Origin: an uncultured Eubacterium sp.
GTDB lineage: Bacteria > Bacillota > Clostridia > Lachnospirales > Lachnospiraceae
Length of the DNA: 17,511 nt
Assembly: GCA_958446835.1 (NCBI GenBank)
Contig: CAUCXT010000048.1
Span: forward strand, 1-17,511
Direction: 5' to 3'
The first letter of the stretch is position 1, and each line of letters opens with the position of its first letter. This document shows, piece by piece, positions 8,343 to 15,124 of this stretch. The notes under the pieces were generated by a model. That model saw only the letters and a program-made list of their open reading frames with translations. It made no database searches and was not told the DNA's origin. The position numbers and the translations under genes are program-made.

Positions 8343-9494
8343 ATGGAAATAATTAAGATTAATGATGATACAGAAGCATCTGCTAAGATTATAGTAGTCG
8401 GAGTAGGTGGAGCAGGAAATAATGCCGTTAACAGAATGGTTGATGAGAATATAGGTGGCGTGGAGTTTATAGGAATTAACACAGATAAGCAGGCACTCAA
8501 GCTCTGCAAGGCTCCTACAGCACTTCAGATAGGCGAGAAGCTCACTAAGGGACTTGGCGCAGGAGCTAAGCCTGAGGTTGGCGAGAAGGCAGCCGAGGAG
8601 AACACAGAGGAACTTACTCAGGCACTTAAGGGTGCGGATATGGTATTCGTTACCTGCGGAATGGGTGGCGGTACAGGTACAGGTGCGGCTCCGGTTGTCG
8701 CTAAGATTGCCAAGGATATGGGAATCCTCACAGTCGGCGTTGTCACTAAGCCGTTCAAGTTCGAAGCTAAGCAGAGAATGAATAATGCAATAGGCGGAAT
8801 TGAGAAGCTTAAGGAGAGTGTTGATACCCTTATTGTTATACCTAATGACAAGCTTCTTGAGATAGTTGACAGAAGGACAACCATGCCGGATGCACTCAAG
8901 AAGGCAGATGAGGTATTGCAGCAGGCTGTTCAGGGAATAACAGACCTTATCAATGTTCCGGGACTTATCAATCTTGACTTTGCAGATGTCCAGACTGTTA
9001 TGAAGGACAAGGGTATTGCACATATCGGAATCGGTAATGCCAAGGGCGATGACAAGGCTATAGAGGCTGTTAAGCAGGCAGTTACCAGCCCGCTTCTTGA
9101 GACTACAATTGAAGGTGCTTCCCATGTTATTATCAATATCTCGGGAGATATAAGCCTTATTGAAGCTAATGAGGCAGCAAGCTATGTACAGGAGCTTGCA
9201 GGCGAGTCTGCCAATATTATCTTTGGTGCTATGTATGATGATACAGTGCAGGACGAGGCTACGATTACAGTTATTGCAACAGGACTTGATGCTCAGCAGA
9301 AGAACATAGATGTTTCCAATGCCATGGCAGGTTTTAATTACAAGCCACAGACTACATACTCTAAGCCTGTCAATGCAGCACCTACATCCAGACCTGTGAA
9401 TACTACAGGTACTTCATACAGAAGACCTTTAGAGAGCAATGTCAAGAATGAGGAACTCAGCATTCCTACTTTCCTTCAGAAAAACAGAAAGTAA
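8343..9494 (+). CDS. ftsZ: Cell division GTPase FtsZ
   Basis: Tubulin-like GTPase that polymerises into the Z-ring at midcell, and near the poles in sporulation. It has 383 residues. The GTPase domain opens with IIVVGVGGAGNNAVNRM; the tubulin signature GGGTGTG is at residues 108-114 (8664-8684); NVPGLINLDFADV contains the T7-loop catalytic Asp. A variable linker of about 50 residues rich in T, S, P and N follows, then the C-terminal peptide SIPTFLQKNRK, which binds membrane tethers such as FtsA or SepF. AAGGAGGG (8324-8331) lies 11 nt before the ATG, slightly long. A dedicated promoter precedes it and an intrinsic terminator follows. Codon choice is more regular (AAG, CTT, GGA) than in neighbours, which fits high expression. 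Confidence 0.99.
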   Translation: MEIIKINDDTEASAKIIVVGVGGAGNNAVNRMVDENIGGVEFIGINTDKQALKLCKAPTALQIGEKLTKGLGAGAKPEVGEKAAEENTEELTQALKGADMVFVTCGMGGGTGTGAAPVVAKIAKDMGILTVGVVTKPFKFEAKQRMNNAIGGIEKLKESVDTLIVIPNDKLLEIVDRRTTMPDALKKADEVLQQAVQGITDLINVPGLINLDFADVQTVMKDKGIAHIGIGNAKGDDKAIEAVKQAVTSPLLETTIEGASHVIINISGDISLIEANEAASYVQELAGESANIIFGAMYDDTVQDEATITVIATGLDAQQKNIDVSNAMAGFNYKPQTTYSKPVNAAPTSRPVNTTGTSYRRPLESNVKNEELSIPTFLQKNRK

Positions 9495-9551
9495 TTATGC
9501 GCATAAGCTGTGACAAACGGGCTTGTATCGGAAAATAAATATTATTAAGGG

Positions 9552-9601
9552 AATACCGTATTGCGGATATTTATATCAAATATCGCAATGCGGTATTTTT
9601 T
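9552..9601 (+). terminator. Intrinsic terminator after ftsZ
   Basis: The left arm (9552-9572, starting AATACCGTATTGC) pairs with the right arm (9578-9597, ending GCAATGCGGTATT) over about 20 bp, with one bulged G and one G-T pair and a 5-nt loop. Six T follow (9596-9601). It separates the division genes from the spoIIGA promoter. The outer A/T-rich stem is typical of a strong rho-independent site. Confidence 0.88.
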
Positions 9602-9666
9602 GTCGAAAAATTCTTATCATTTGTCTTGTCAATTCGACATTTTTTTCATGGACATGAATATATAAT
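9601..9666 (+). promoter_or_regulatory. spoIIGA promoter with Spo0A-like boxes
   Basis: TGTCGAA (9601-9607) matches the core Spo0A box exactly, and TTCGACA (9633-9639) is the same box inverted. Partial boxes TGTCTTG (9622-9628) and TGTCAAT (9627-9633) lie between. A perfect -10, TATAAT, is at 9661-9666. The best -35 is TCGACA (9634-9639), inside the inverted box, giving a 21-bp spacer. Known: the B. subtilis spoIIG promoter is sigma-A dependent, has a 22-bp spacer and is activated by Spo0A bound at boxes reaching the -35. The same layout here implies activation by Spo0A~P at sporulation onset. Inference from motifs only. Confidence 0.75.
9645..9658 (+). repeat. 14-bp palindrome in the spoIIGA promoter spacer
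   Basis: TTCATGGACATGAA is a perfect 6+6 inverted repeat with a 2-bp centre. It lies wholly between the -35 and -10, where a bound protein would block polymerase. No known regulator was recognised; chance is possible. Confidence 0.5.
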
Positions 9667-9688
9667 GTGCAATGTAAAATCTTCCAAG

Positions 9689-9696
9689 AGGAGGTG
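9689..9696 (+). promoter_or_regulatory. Ribosome binding site fixing the TTG start of spoIIGA
   Basis: AGGAGGTG is an almost full anti-16S match, ending 4 nt before TTG 9701. There is no ATG at this distance, so TTG is the start. Confidence 0.85.
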
Positions 9697-9700
9697 AAAC

Positions 9701-10495
9701 TTGTACTACAAAATTTATCCGGATGTAATATTTCTTTCCAATTTGCTTTTAGACTATACCGTTCTGACTGTATCCTGCAGGTTGTGTAAAATAACCACCA
9801 CTTATCTACGTCTCACAATCTCAGCAGGTATCGGTGCAGCATGGAGTGTCATGGTGGCATTTGTGGGAAATGGAGGTATTCCGGTGCTATTTTGCACATA
9901 TCTTTGTATGCCTGTGGCAATGTTGTACATAGCCGGATGCAGAGGCGGACCGGGCGAATGGTTATATCGCTATGCAGTGCTTATGGGAGTATCGGTGCTG
10001 TTAGGCGGTGTAATGAGTCAGGCACATGAGCGAAGCAGCGCGGTGCTTGTCACACTTGTGATTACCGTATTGTTCTTACAGGCTGCTGTGCCGTTGATAG
10101 GCTGTCTTACGGGGTATGTGAAGAGAAAAAATCTGCTTTACAAGGTCACGCTTAAGCTTGATGGAAGAAGCACGGATGTATGGGGACTGTTTGATACCGG
10201 AAATTCACTCACGGATCCATATAGCGGAGAACCTGTATGTATAGTGGAGAAGAAGGCTTTAGCCGGACTTATGCAGTCCGATACGTTAGCTTACGGAATA
10301 AAGTTGATTCCGTATAAAAGTCTCGGAAAAGAGCATGGGCTTATGAGGCTTGTGACTATTGACTGCATGATGGTTGAGTATGAGGGAAGGACAAGGCAGT
10401 ACGAATATCCAAAGCTTGCGCTGTATGAGGGCAGCCTTTCAAAAAAAGGGGAATATTCCATGATATTAAACACTGCAAGCCTTGACCGGAAATAA
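9701..10495 (+). CDS. spoIIGA: Sporulation sigma-E factor-processing peptidase SpoIIGA
   Basis: Membrane aspartic protease that cuts the pro-sequence from pro-sigma-E in the mother cell after a forespore signal (SpoIIR in Bacillus). It has 264 residues, somewhat short for the family, and starts at TTG. The N-terminal half (to about residue 140) is hydrophobic with about five membrane segments; the C-terminal half is cytoplasmic. The catalytic motif DTGNSLTDP is clear, with the aspartate as Asp165 (10193-10195). The C-terminus ends with MILNTASL, in keeping with the family's closing strand. Its substrate gene sigE begins 22 bp downstream with its own AAGGAG, the normal spoIIG arrangement. A strong terminator and a Spo0A-type promoter precede it. 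Confidence 0.95.
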   Translation: MYYKIYPDVIFLSNLLLDYTVLTVSCRLCKITTTYLRLTISAGIGAAWSVMVAFVGNGGIPVLFCTYLCMPVAMLYIAGCRGGPGEWLYRYAVLMGVSVLLGGVMSQAHERSSAVLVTLVITVLFLQAAVPLIGCLTGYVKRKNLLYKVTLKLDGRSTDVWGLFDTGNSLTDPYSGEPVCIVEKKALAGLMQSDTLAYGIKLIPYKSLGKEHGLMRLVTIDCMMVEYEGRTRQYEYPKLALYEGSLSKKGEYSMILNTASLDRK

Positions 10496-10504
10496 ATAAT
10501 TGAT

Positions 10505-10510
10505 AAGGAG
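10505..10510 (+). promoter_or_regulatory. Ribosome binding site of sigE
   Basis: AAGGAG lies 7 nt before ATG 10518. The in-frame TTG at 10500 lies upstream of it and is rejected. Confidence 0.8.
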
Positions 10511-10517
10511 AATATAT

Positions 10518-11255
10518 ATGTATATAAAAGTACTCGTTCCAAACAAATTTCAATTTAAGGCTGTTCCTACATTCAAAAGCCTTATAAGCGCAGACCGCAA
10601 TGAGGTTCACTATATAGGTGGAGCAGATGTGCTGCCGCCGCCACTTACCGCACAGGAGGAGGCACAGGCACTTAAAAAGCTTGATGAGGACGATGGCGAG
10701 GCTAAGTCGCTGCTCATAGAGCATAACTTAAGATTGGTTGTGTACATAGCAAAAAAATTCGACAATACAGGTGTTGGTGTGGAAGATCTGATATCAATAG
10801 GCACTATTGGACTTATAAAAGCCGTCAATTCCTATGATTCAGGTAAGAACATTAAGCTTGCCACATACGCATCAAGGTGTATAGAGAACGAGATACTTAT
10901 GTATCTTAGAAGAAACAGCAAGACACGCATGGAGGTCTCTATTGACGAGCCGTTAAATGTGGACTGGGACGGAAATGAACTTCTTCTTTCAGACATACTT
11001 GGAACGGATGAGGATGTTATATATAAGGATATAGAGGATGAGGTTGAGAAAAAGCTTCTCAACAAGGCAATAAGCCGCCTGACTGAACGCGAAAGACAGA
11101 TTGTCGATCTGCGCTTTGGGCTTAGCAGCGAAGATGGGACTGAGCTTACACAGAAGGAGGTTGCGGATATGCTCGGAATATCGCAGTCATATATTTCGAG
11201 GCTCGAGAAGAAGATTATCAAGCGCCTGAAAAAGGAAATCGTGAGATATGAATAG
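10518..11255 (+). CDS. sigE: RNA polymerase sporulation sigma factor sigma-E (pro-form)
   Basis: Mother-cell sigma factor of early sporulation, made as an inactive membrane-bound precursor. It has 245 residues. The first ~29 form a basic/hydrophobic pro-sequence (K4, K10, K14, K20, R27) up to NEVHYIGG, which aligns with the DEVYYIGG processing region of B. subtilis sigma-E. LPPPLTAQEE and NLRLVVYIAKKF follow, then region 2 (EDLISIGTIGLIKAVNSYD, IKLATYASRCIENEILMYL), the DEPLNVDWDGNELLLSDILG stretch typical of sigma-E, and region 4 (LTERERQIVDLRFGL, ADMLGISQSYISRLEKK). It is cotranscribed with spoIIGA, its activating protease. The pro-sequence differs in detail from that of Bacillus but keeps its length and charge. 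Confidence 0.97.
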   Translation: MYIKVLVPNKFQFKAVPTFKSLISADRNEVHYIGGADVLPPPLTAQEEAQALKKLDEDDGEAKSLLIEHNLRLVVYIAKKFDNTGVGVEDLISIGTIGLIKAVNSYDSGKNIKLATYASRCIENEILMYLRRNSKTRMEVSIDEPLNVDWDGNELLLSDILGTDEDVIYKDIEDEVEKKLLNKAISRLTERERQIVDLRFGLSSEDGTELTQKEVADMLGISQSYISRLEKKIIKRLKKEIVRYE

Positions 11256-11289
11256 ATAAATTCAGATATCAGATAAGTATTTTTTACCA

Positions 11290-11318
11290 GTATAAAGGCA
11301 GTCATTATGGAAATCCTT
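11290..11318 (+). promoter_or_regulatory. Possible sigma-F-type promoter of sigG
   Basis: GTATA (11290-11294) fits the sigma-F/sigma-G -35 pattern. GGAAATCCTT (11309-11318) fits the sigma-F -10 consensus GGHRARAHTW at eight of ten positions. The spacer is 14 bp, shorter than the usual 15-16. sigG is known to be sigma-F dependent in Bacillus, which makes this the best candidate in the 100-bp gap. Confidence 0.3.
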
Positions 11319-11355
11319 TTATCGTAGAGTATCAGAGATTAAGGGGGTTTTCAGG

Positions 11356-12135
11356 ATGGCTGCTTTTAAGGTTGAAATATGTGGGGTGAATACGGCAAAG
11401 CTGCCGCTTCTTAGTGCACAGGAGAAGACAGAACTGCTAAAAATGATAAAGGAGGGTGACAAACAGGCGAGGGATAAGTATATTAAGGGAAATTTAAGGT
11501 TAGTGCTAAGCGTTGTGCAGCGATTTTCAGGGAGCAATGAAAATATGGATGACCTGTTCCAGATTGGCTGTATAGGTCTTATTAAAGCAATAGATAATTT
11601 TGACATTACACAGCAGGTAAAATTTTCCACATACGCTGTACCTATGATAATAGGCGAAATAAGAAGGTACCTGCGCGACACGTCAAGCCAGATAAGGGTA
11701 AGCCGTTCGCTTAAGGACACGGCGTACAAGGCAATATATGCAAGGGAGCGTCTTTCAAAGACAAATCTCAGGGAACCTACACTCAACGAGATTGCGGGGG
11801 AGATTGGCGCAAGCCGTGAGGATGTAATAATGGCGCTTGACGCCATACAGAGCCCGGTGTCGTTATATGAGCCGGTATATACGGATGGAGGTGACACACT
11901 CTATGTCATGGATCAGATAAGCGATAAAAAGCATTTGGAGGAAAACTGGGTCAAGGACATGGCACTAAACGATGCGGTAAACAGACTGCCTGAGCGTGAG
12001 AGGATGATTATTGAGCTGCGTTTTTTTCAGGGAAAGACACAGATGGAGGTTGCCGGCGAGATCGGAATGAGTCAGGCACAGGTCTCAAGACTTGAGAAAA
12101 ATGCACTGAACAGCATGAAGCATTATCTTGAGTGA
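11356..12135 (+). CDS. sigG: RNA polymerase sporulation sigma factor sigma-G
   Basis: Late forespore sigma factor that drives spore protection and germination genes. It has 259 residues, matching the family. The N-terminal KVEICGVNTAKLPLL is a hallmark that separates sigma-G from sigma-F and sigma-B. Region 2 is DDLFQIGCIGLIKAIDNFD, VKFSTYAVPMIIGEIRRYL and IRVSRSLKD. Region 3 and the linker include IQSPVSLYEPVYTDGGDTLYV (positions about 11848-11910), and region 4 is LPERERMIIELRFFQGKTQ and AGEIGMSQAQVSRLEK. AAGGGGG (11341-11347) before ATG 11356 serves as ribosome site. It lies 100 bp after sigE, as in Bacillus, and can be read from the spoIIG promoter as well as from its own. No clear terminator follows. 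Confidence 0.97.
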   Translation: MAAFKVEICGVNTAKLPLLSAQEKTELLKMIKEGDKQARDKYIKGNLRLVLSVVQRFSGSNENMDDLFQIGCIGLIKAIDNFDITQQVKFSTYAVPMIIGEIRRYLRDTSSQIRVSRSLKDTAYKAIYARERLSKTNLREPTLNEIAGEIGASREDVIMALDAIQSPVSLYEPVYTDGGDTLYVMDQISDKKHLEENWVKDMALNDAVNRLPERERMIIELRFFQGKTQMEVAGEIGMSQAQVSRLEKNALNSMKHYLE

Positions 12136-12172
12136 CTAAAATCAACGCGGTGTTGCATGAGAGCCAAATTAC

Positions 12173-12201
12173 TTGTAAGTTGGGTGACAGTATGGTATAC
12201 T
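12173..12201 (+). promoter_or_regulatory. Extended -10 promoter of the diguanylate cyclase operon
   Basis: TTGTAA (12173-12178) and TATACT (12196-12201) are 17 bp apart. TGG at 12193-12195 makes an extended -10. Transcription would start near 12208, only a few bases before ATG 12212, which favours the ATG at 12233 as start. Confidence 0.65.
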
Positions 12202-12218
12202 TCTATATAAAATGCGTG

Positions 12219-12224
12219 AAAGGA
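12219..12224 (+). promoter_or_regulatory. Ribosome binding site of the GGDEF gene
   Basis: AAAGGA lies 8 nt before ATG 12233. The upstream in-frame ATG 12212 has no ribosome site and nearly no leader. Confidence 0.65.
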
Positions 12225-12232
12225 ACAATACT

Positions 12233-13987
12233 ATGGTTCTTGAAAAGATAGAGTGTGCCAGATTTACTGTGGACAAGTTTTTTGATGTCAGGTATGGCAG
12301 CGAAAAATATTTTGAGTATATCGGCAAAGAGGCTTACAGGGCGCTTCCTAAGCTATTGTACAGCAATGATGTTGAGCGGTTTAATGCCTTTTTTGAGACT
12401 GTGAAGGAACAGTACAAGGGCATAGCAGTCAAGATTAAGCGGGCTGATGATGTATACCGTGACGCATATATCAGAGTGAGAAAGAAAGCGAAGCTTGTCG
12501 GTGGTGAGCAGCTATGGGATATGGAACTATACGACATGGATACGCTTACACAGGCGTATGGTAACACCGGAGCCGAGGTTAAGAAATACAGGATGCTTCT
12601 TGGTATGATGGATGTCGCATTTTTCTGTTATGTGCATGGTCAGGACGTACTTAGTCTTAACAGGGTAATCAATGGACAGGAGAAGGTTCTGTATTCGATG
12701 AAGATTGAAGAGTGGAAGAGAGTTATTGATTCCGGACATATTGATAAGGCGGATGAGGACATCTTTTCAAAGCTCTGTACGAATGTGGAAAGAGGAGTGC
12801 CGGAATTTTCAGCAGAGCTTTCAACTGATTTATATTCGGATGATAGGGAGATTAAGCCATGTCTGATAACAGGAAGCACCATAATGAGAGAAGGACTTCC
12901 GGTGATGACGGTGGGAATTGTGAGAAGGCTCACTTCGCAGGACAGCGCAGTGCCGGATAAAGACATGTACATTGACCCGCTTACAAGACTTTATAATAAG
13001 GCATATATACAGAATATGGCTAAGGCGGCTGTCGAGGATGGGAACGGCAGCCATTCCGCCATATTCATTATGGATATTGATAATTTCAAGGAAGTAAATG
13101 ATAACTTCGGCCACATGTATGGCGATGAGGTTCTTTCGAGAGTTGCCGGGGTTGTGCTTGATGTGCTTTCGGACAATGGCATTGCCGGACGTATCGGCGG
13201 TGATGAATTCATGGGTATTATATATAATGTCAAGGATAAGGAGATGGTAAGGCATATACTGCGTTCAATAAGGAGCAGTGTTGAATACCTCTACAGCGAT
13301 GTTGAGGGTGTGAATGTGACCTGCTCGATAGGTGCGGCAAGGTGCCCGGAGGACGGAGACAGCTATGACAAATTGTTTAACTGTGCGGATAAGTGCCTTT
13401 ATATAGCTAAGGAGAAGGGAAAGAACAGATATATTATCTATCAGGAGGAGCTGCACGGAACCATAAGGACTATCGACAGGCAGCAGACAAAGATAGAGAA
13501 TATTTCTGCTAATGTGAGTGATAACATTTCCATGGTTGTAAAGGATGCAATCGGCAGATTGTTTGCCAAAGGCAGTGAGGCTATACCTGAAGTGCTTGAG
13601 ATGATAGCAAAGGCGGGACGCTTTGACAGGGCATGTGTTTATTACGGAGCGGACAGGAGGCTGCTGTATTCGTATGGAGCTGAGTGCAGCAGCGAGGCAT
13701 TCTGGAGCGGAAGCACTCCTTATCTGGAGCATTTTAATAATGATAATATGCATATAGCAAGTAATCTTTTCAAGGTTGAAGGAATAGATAAGGAGATATT
13801 TGAAAGATTCAGAAGCCAGCATACAGGCTGCTTTGTTCAGGCGATACTCGGCGACAAGAAGAATGTGGCAGGATATACCAGCTTTGAGTGCTGCCTTGAG
13901 GGAAGAAGGTTCACTGATAGTATTATAAATGCAGTGGATTATATTTCTAAGTTGATTTATGAGGTATTAAGAAATGAGAACCAGTAG
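12233..13987 (+). CDS. GGDEF-domain diguanylate cyclase with N-terminal sensor and C-terminal GAF-like region
   Basis: Predicted enzyme joining two GTP into cyclic di-GMP. It has 584 residues and no membrane segment, so it is probably cytoplasmic. Residues 1-235 are an unrecognised, possibly PAS-like sensor region. The GGDEF domain spans about 245-402: DPLTRLYNKAYI, IMDIDNFKEVND, FGHMYGDEVL, RIGGDEF (GGDEF at 322-326, 13196-13210), VTCSIGAA and ADKCLYIAKEKGKNRY. All active-site marks are intact, so activity is likely. The inhibitory I-site (RxxD, nine residues before GGDEF in PleD) is missing; SDNG stands there. Residues about 430-584 look like a GAF-type sensor with several cysteines, judged only by general pattern. 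It has its own promoter and heads an operon with the lipoprotein and pilB, whose product carries a c-di-GMP-binding domain. Confidence 0.9.
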   Translation: MVLEKIECARFTVDKFFDVRYGSEKYFEYIGKEAYRALPKLLYSNDVERFNAFFETVKEQYKGIAVKIKRADDVYRDAYIRVRKKAKLVGGEQLWDMELYDMDTLTQAYGNTGAEVKKYRMLLGMMDVAFFCYVHGQDVLSLNRVINGQEKVLYSMKIEEWKRVIDSGHIDKADEDIFSKLCTNVERGVPEFSAELSTDLYSDDREIKPCLITGSTIMREGLPVMTVGIVRRLTSQDSAVPDKDMYIDPLTRLYNKAYIQNMAKAAVEDGNGSHSAIFIMDIDNFKEVNDNFGHMYGDEVLSRVAGVVLDVLSDNGIAGRIGGDEFMGIIYNVKDKEMVRHILRSIRSSVEYLYSDVEGVNVTCSIGAARCPEDGDSYDKLFNCADKCLYIAKEKGKNRYIIYQEELHGTIRTIDRQQTKIENISANVSDNISMVVKDAIGRLFAKGSEAIPEVLEMIAKAGRFDRACVYYGADRRLLYSYGAECSSEAFWSGSTPYLEHFNNDNMHIASNLFKVEGIDKEIFERFRSQHTGCFVQAILGDKKNVAGYTSFECCLEGRRFTDSIINAVDYISKLIYEVLRNENQ

Positions 13988-14005
13988 TTTCGGAGGATTG
14001 CTTTA

Positions 14006-15124
14006 ATGAAGAGGTTAGGATATGCAATGCTGTTTGTCTGTGTGCTGTTTATTTCGGGCTGCAGCATTGGAAGAAAGGACATATCTATAAGTCCTTATAT
14101 AATTACGGACATATCCGGACTGTCGGGACGAGCTACAGTCACGGCATATCTTGATATTGACGGTATATACAGTGCATTGGCGGGAGTTGATGCTTCGGCT
14201 GAGGACAAGGCGAAATACAGCACATTTGTAGAGTCACTTGAGCTTAGCTGCGATAAGGTTGAGAAGTTAGCGAACGGCGATGCAATCAATCTTACAGTCA
14301 CTTATGATGCGGTAGCGGCGGATGAACTGAAGCTTAATGTGAATGATTTTATCAAGCGTGTGGATGTTGCAGGGCTTGATGAAGGTCAGGAAATAGATGT
14401 TTTCAAAGACCTCAAGGTTGAGGTTACGGGAACTGCGCCGTATGCATTTGTCACATATACCAACAATTCAAGCGATACATACATAAAGAGCCTTGAGTAT
14501 GTCATAAAAGGAAAGACAACCGGATTGAAAAATGGAGATGTGATAACCATAGAATGCAAGATAGATGCTAAGACAGCGGAGCTGTATTATTACTATACGG
14601 ATGTGACAAGCATGGATTATACTGTGGAAGGGCTTGATTCATATATATATGACAGTTCGCAGCTTGATTATGGCGTTTTGACTGATATTGCAGCTGAATG
14701 TGCCGAAGAGATTAAGGCGGCAACAGATGATACTACAACGCGTATGCTCTACAGACTTACAGGAAGTTCCAATTATCTGTACCAGGATAACAATGAGTGG
14801 GTGGACAGCCTCAAGCTTAATCAGGTAATATTCATGTCCGGGCATGGGGATGGTTCATCACAGTATGAAAATATAATTCTGTATGTGTTTGATGTTACCG
14901 TGGCAAATAACTATTATTCGGAGAATGGATATTTTATATTTGAGTATACCAATGCGATAAGAAACGGCAACGGCGAATTCATGATTGGACGAAATAATCC
15001 TGAATTAAGATATGTATGTGGACAGGATTTTGATTCGTTATATAATGATCTTATGCAAAACACACAGGTTCAGTATAACAGTGAATTATTAGAAGGTATT
15101 AATCTGGAGGAAGATATGCAATGA
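14006..15124 (+). CDS. Lipoprotein of unknown function with a duplicated domain
   Basis: Not recognised as a named family. It has 372 residues with a type II signal peptide: KR, a hydrophobic stretch and lipobox ISGC, so Cys19 should be lipidated and the protein held on the outer face of the membrane. Two similar segments follow. Segment A (about 30-125) contains LANGDAINLTV and VAGLD. Segment B (about 135-212) contains LKNGDVITIEC and VEGLD. They resemble repeat modules seen in some clostridial surface and zinc-ribbon proteins (recalled, not searched). The last 150 residues are a separate unknown part. GGAGG (13992-13996) precedes ATG 14006. It starts 18 bp after the cyclase gene and its TGA overlaps the pilB ATG (ATGA), implying translational coupling. 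A role at the pilus base or in surface sensing is a guess from context. Confidence 0.85.
   Translation: MKRLGYAMLFVCVLFISGCSIGRKDISISPYIITDISGLSGRATVTAYLDIDGIYSALAGVDASAEDKAKYSTFVESLELSCDKVEKLANGDAINLTVTYDAVAADELKLNVNDFIKRVDVAGLDEGQEIDVFKDLKVEVTGTAPYAFVTYTNNSSDTYIKSLEYVIKGKTTGLKNGDVITIECKIDAKTAELYYYYTDVTSMDYTVEGLDSYIYDSSQLDYGVLTDIAAECAEEIKAATDDTTTRMLYRLTGSSNYLYQDNNEWVDSLKLNQVIFMSGHGDGSSQYENIILYVFDVTVANNYYSENGYFIFEYTNAIRNGNGEFMIGRNNPELRYVCGQDFDSLYNDLMQNTQVQYNSELLEGINLEEDMQ

Noticed and set aside
8310..9125. 271-codon open frame antisense to ftsZ
   Set aside because: Shadow of the ftsZ reading frame with regular codon use; Cys/Leu/Ser-rich product, no ribosome site and no family match.
11319..11897. 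192-codon open frame antisense to sigG
   Set aside because: Lies wholly over the conserved sigma factor in the opposite frame; Ser/Leu/Ile-rich with no ribosome site.
12212..12214. ATG as start of the cyclase
   Set aside because: No ribosome site and only a few bases after the predicted transcription start; ATG 12233 has AAAGGA at good distance.
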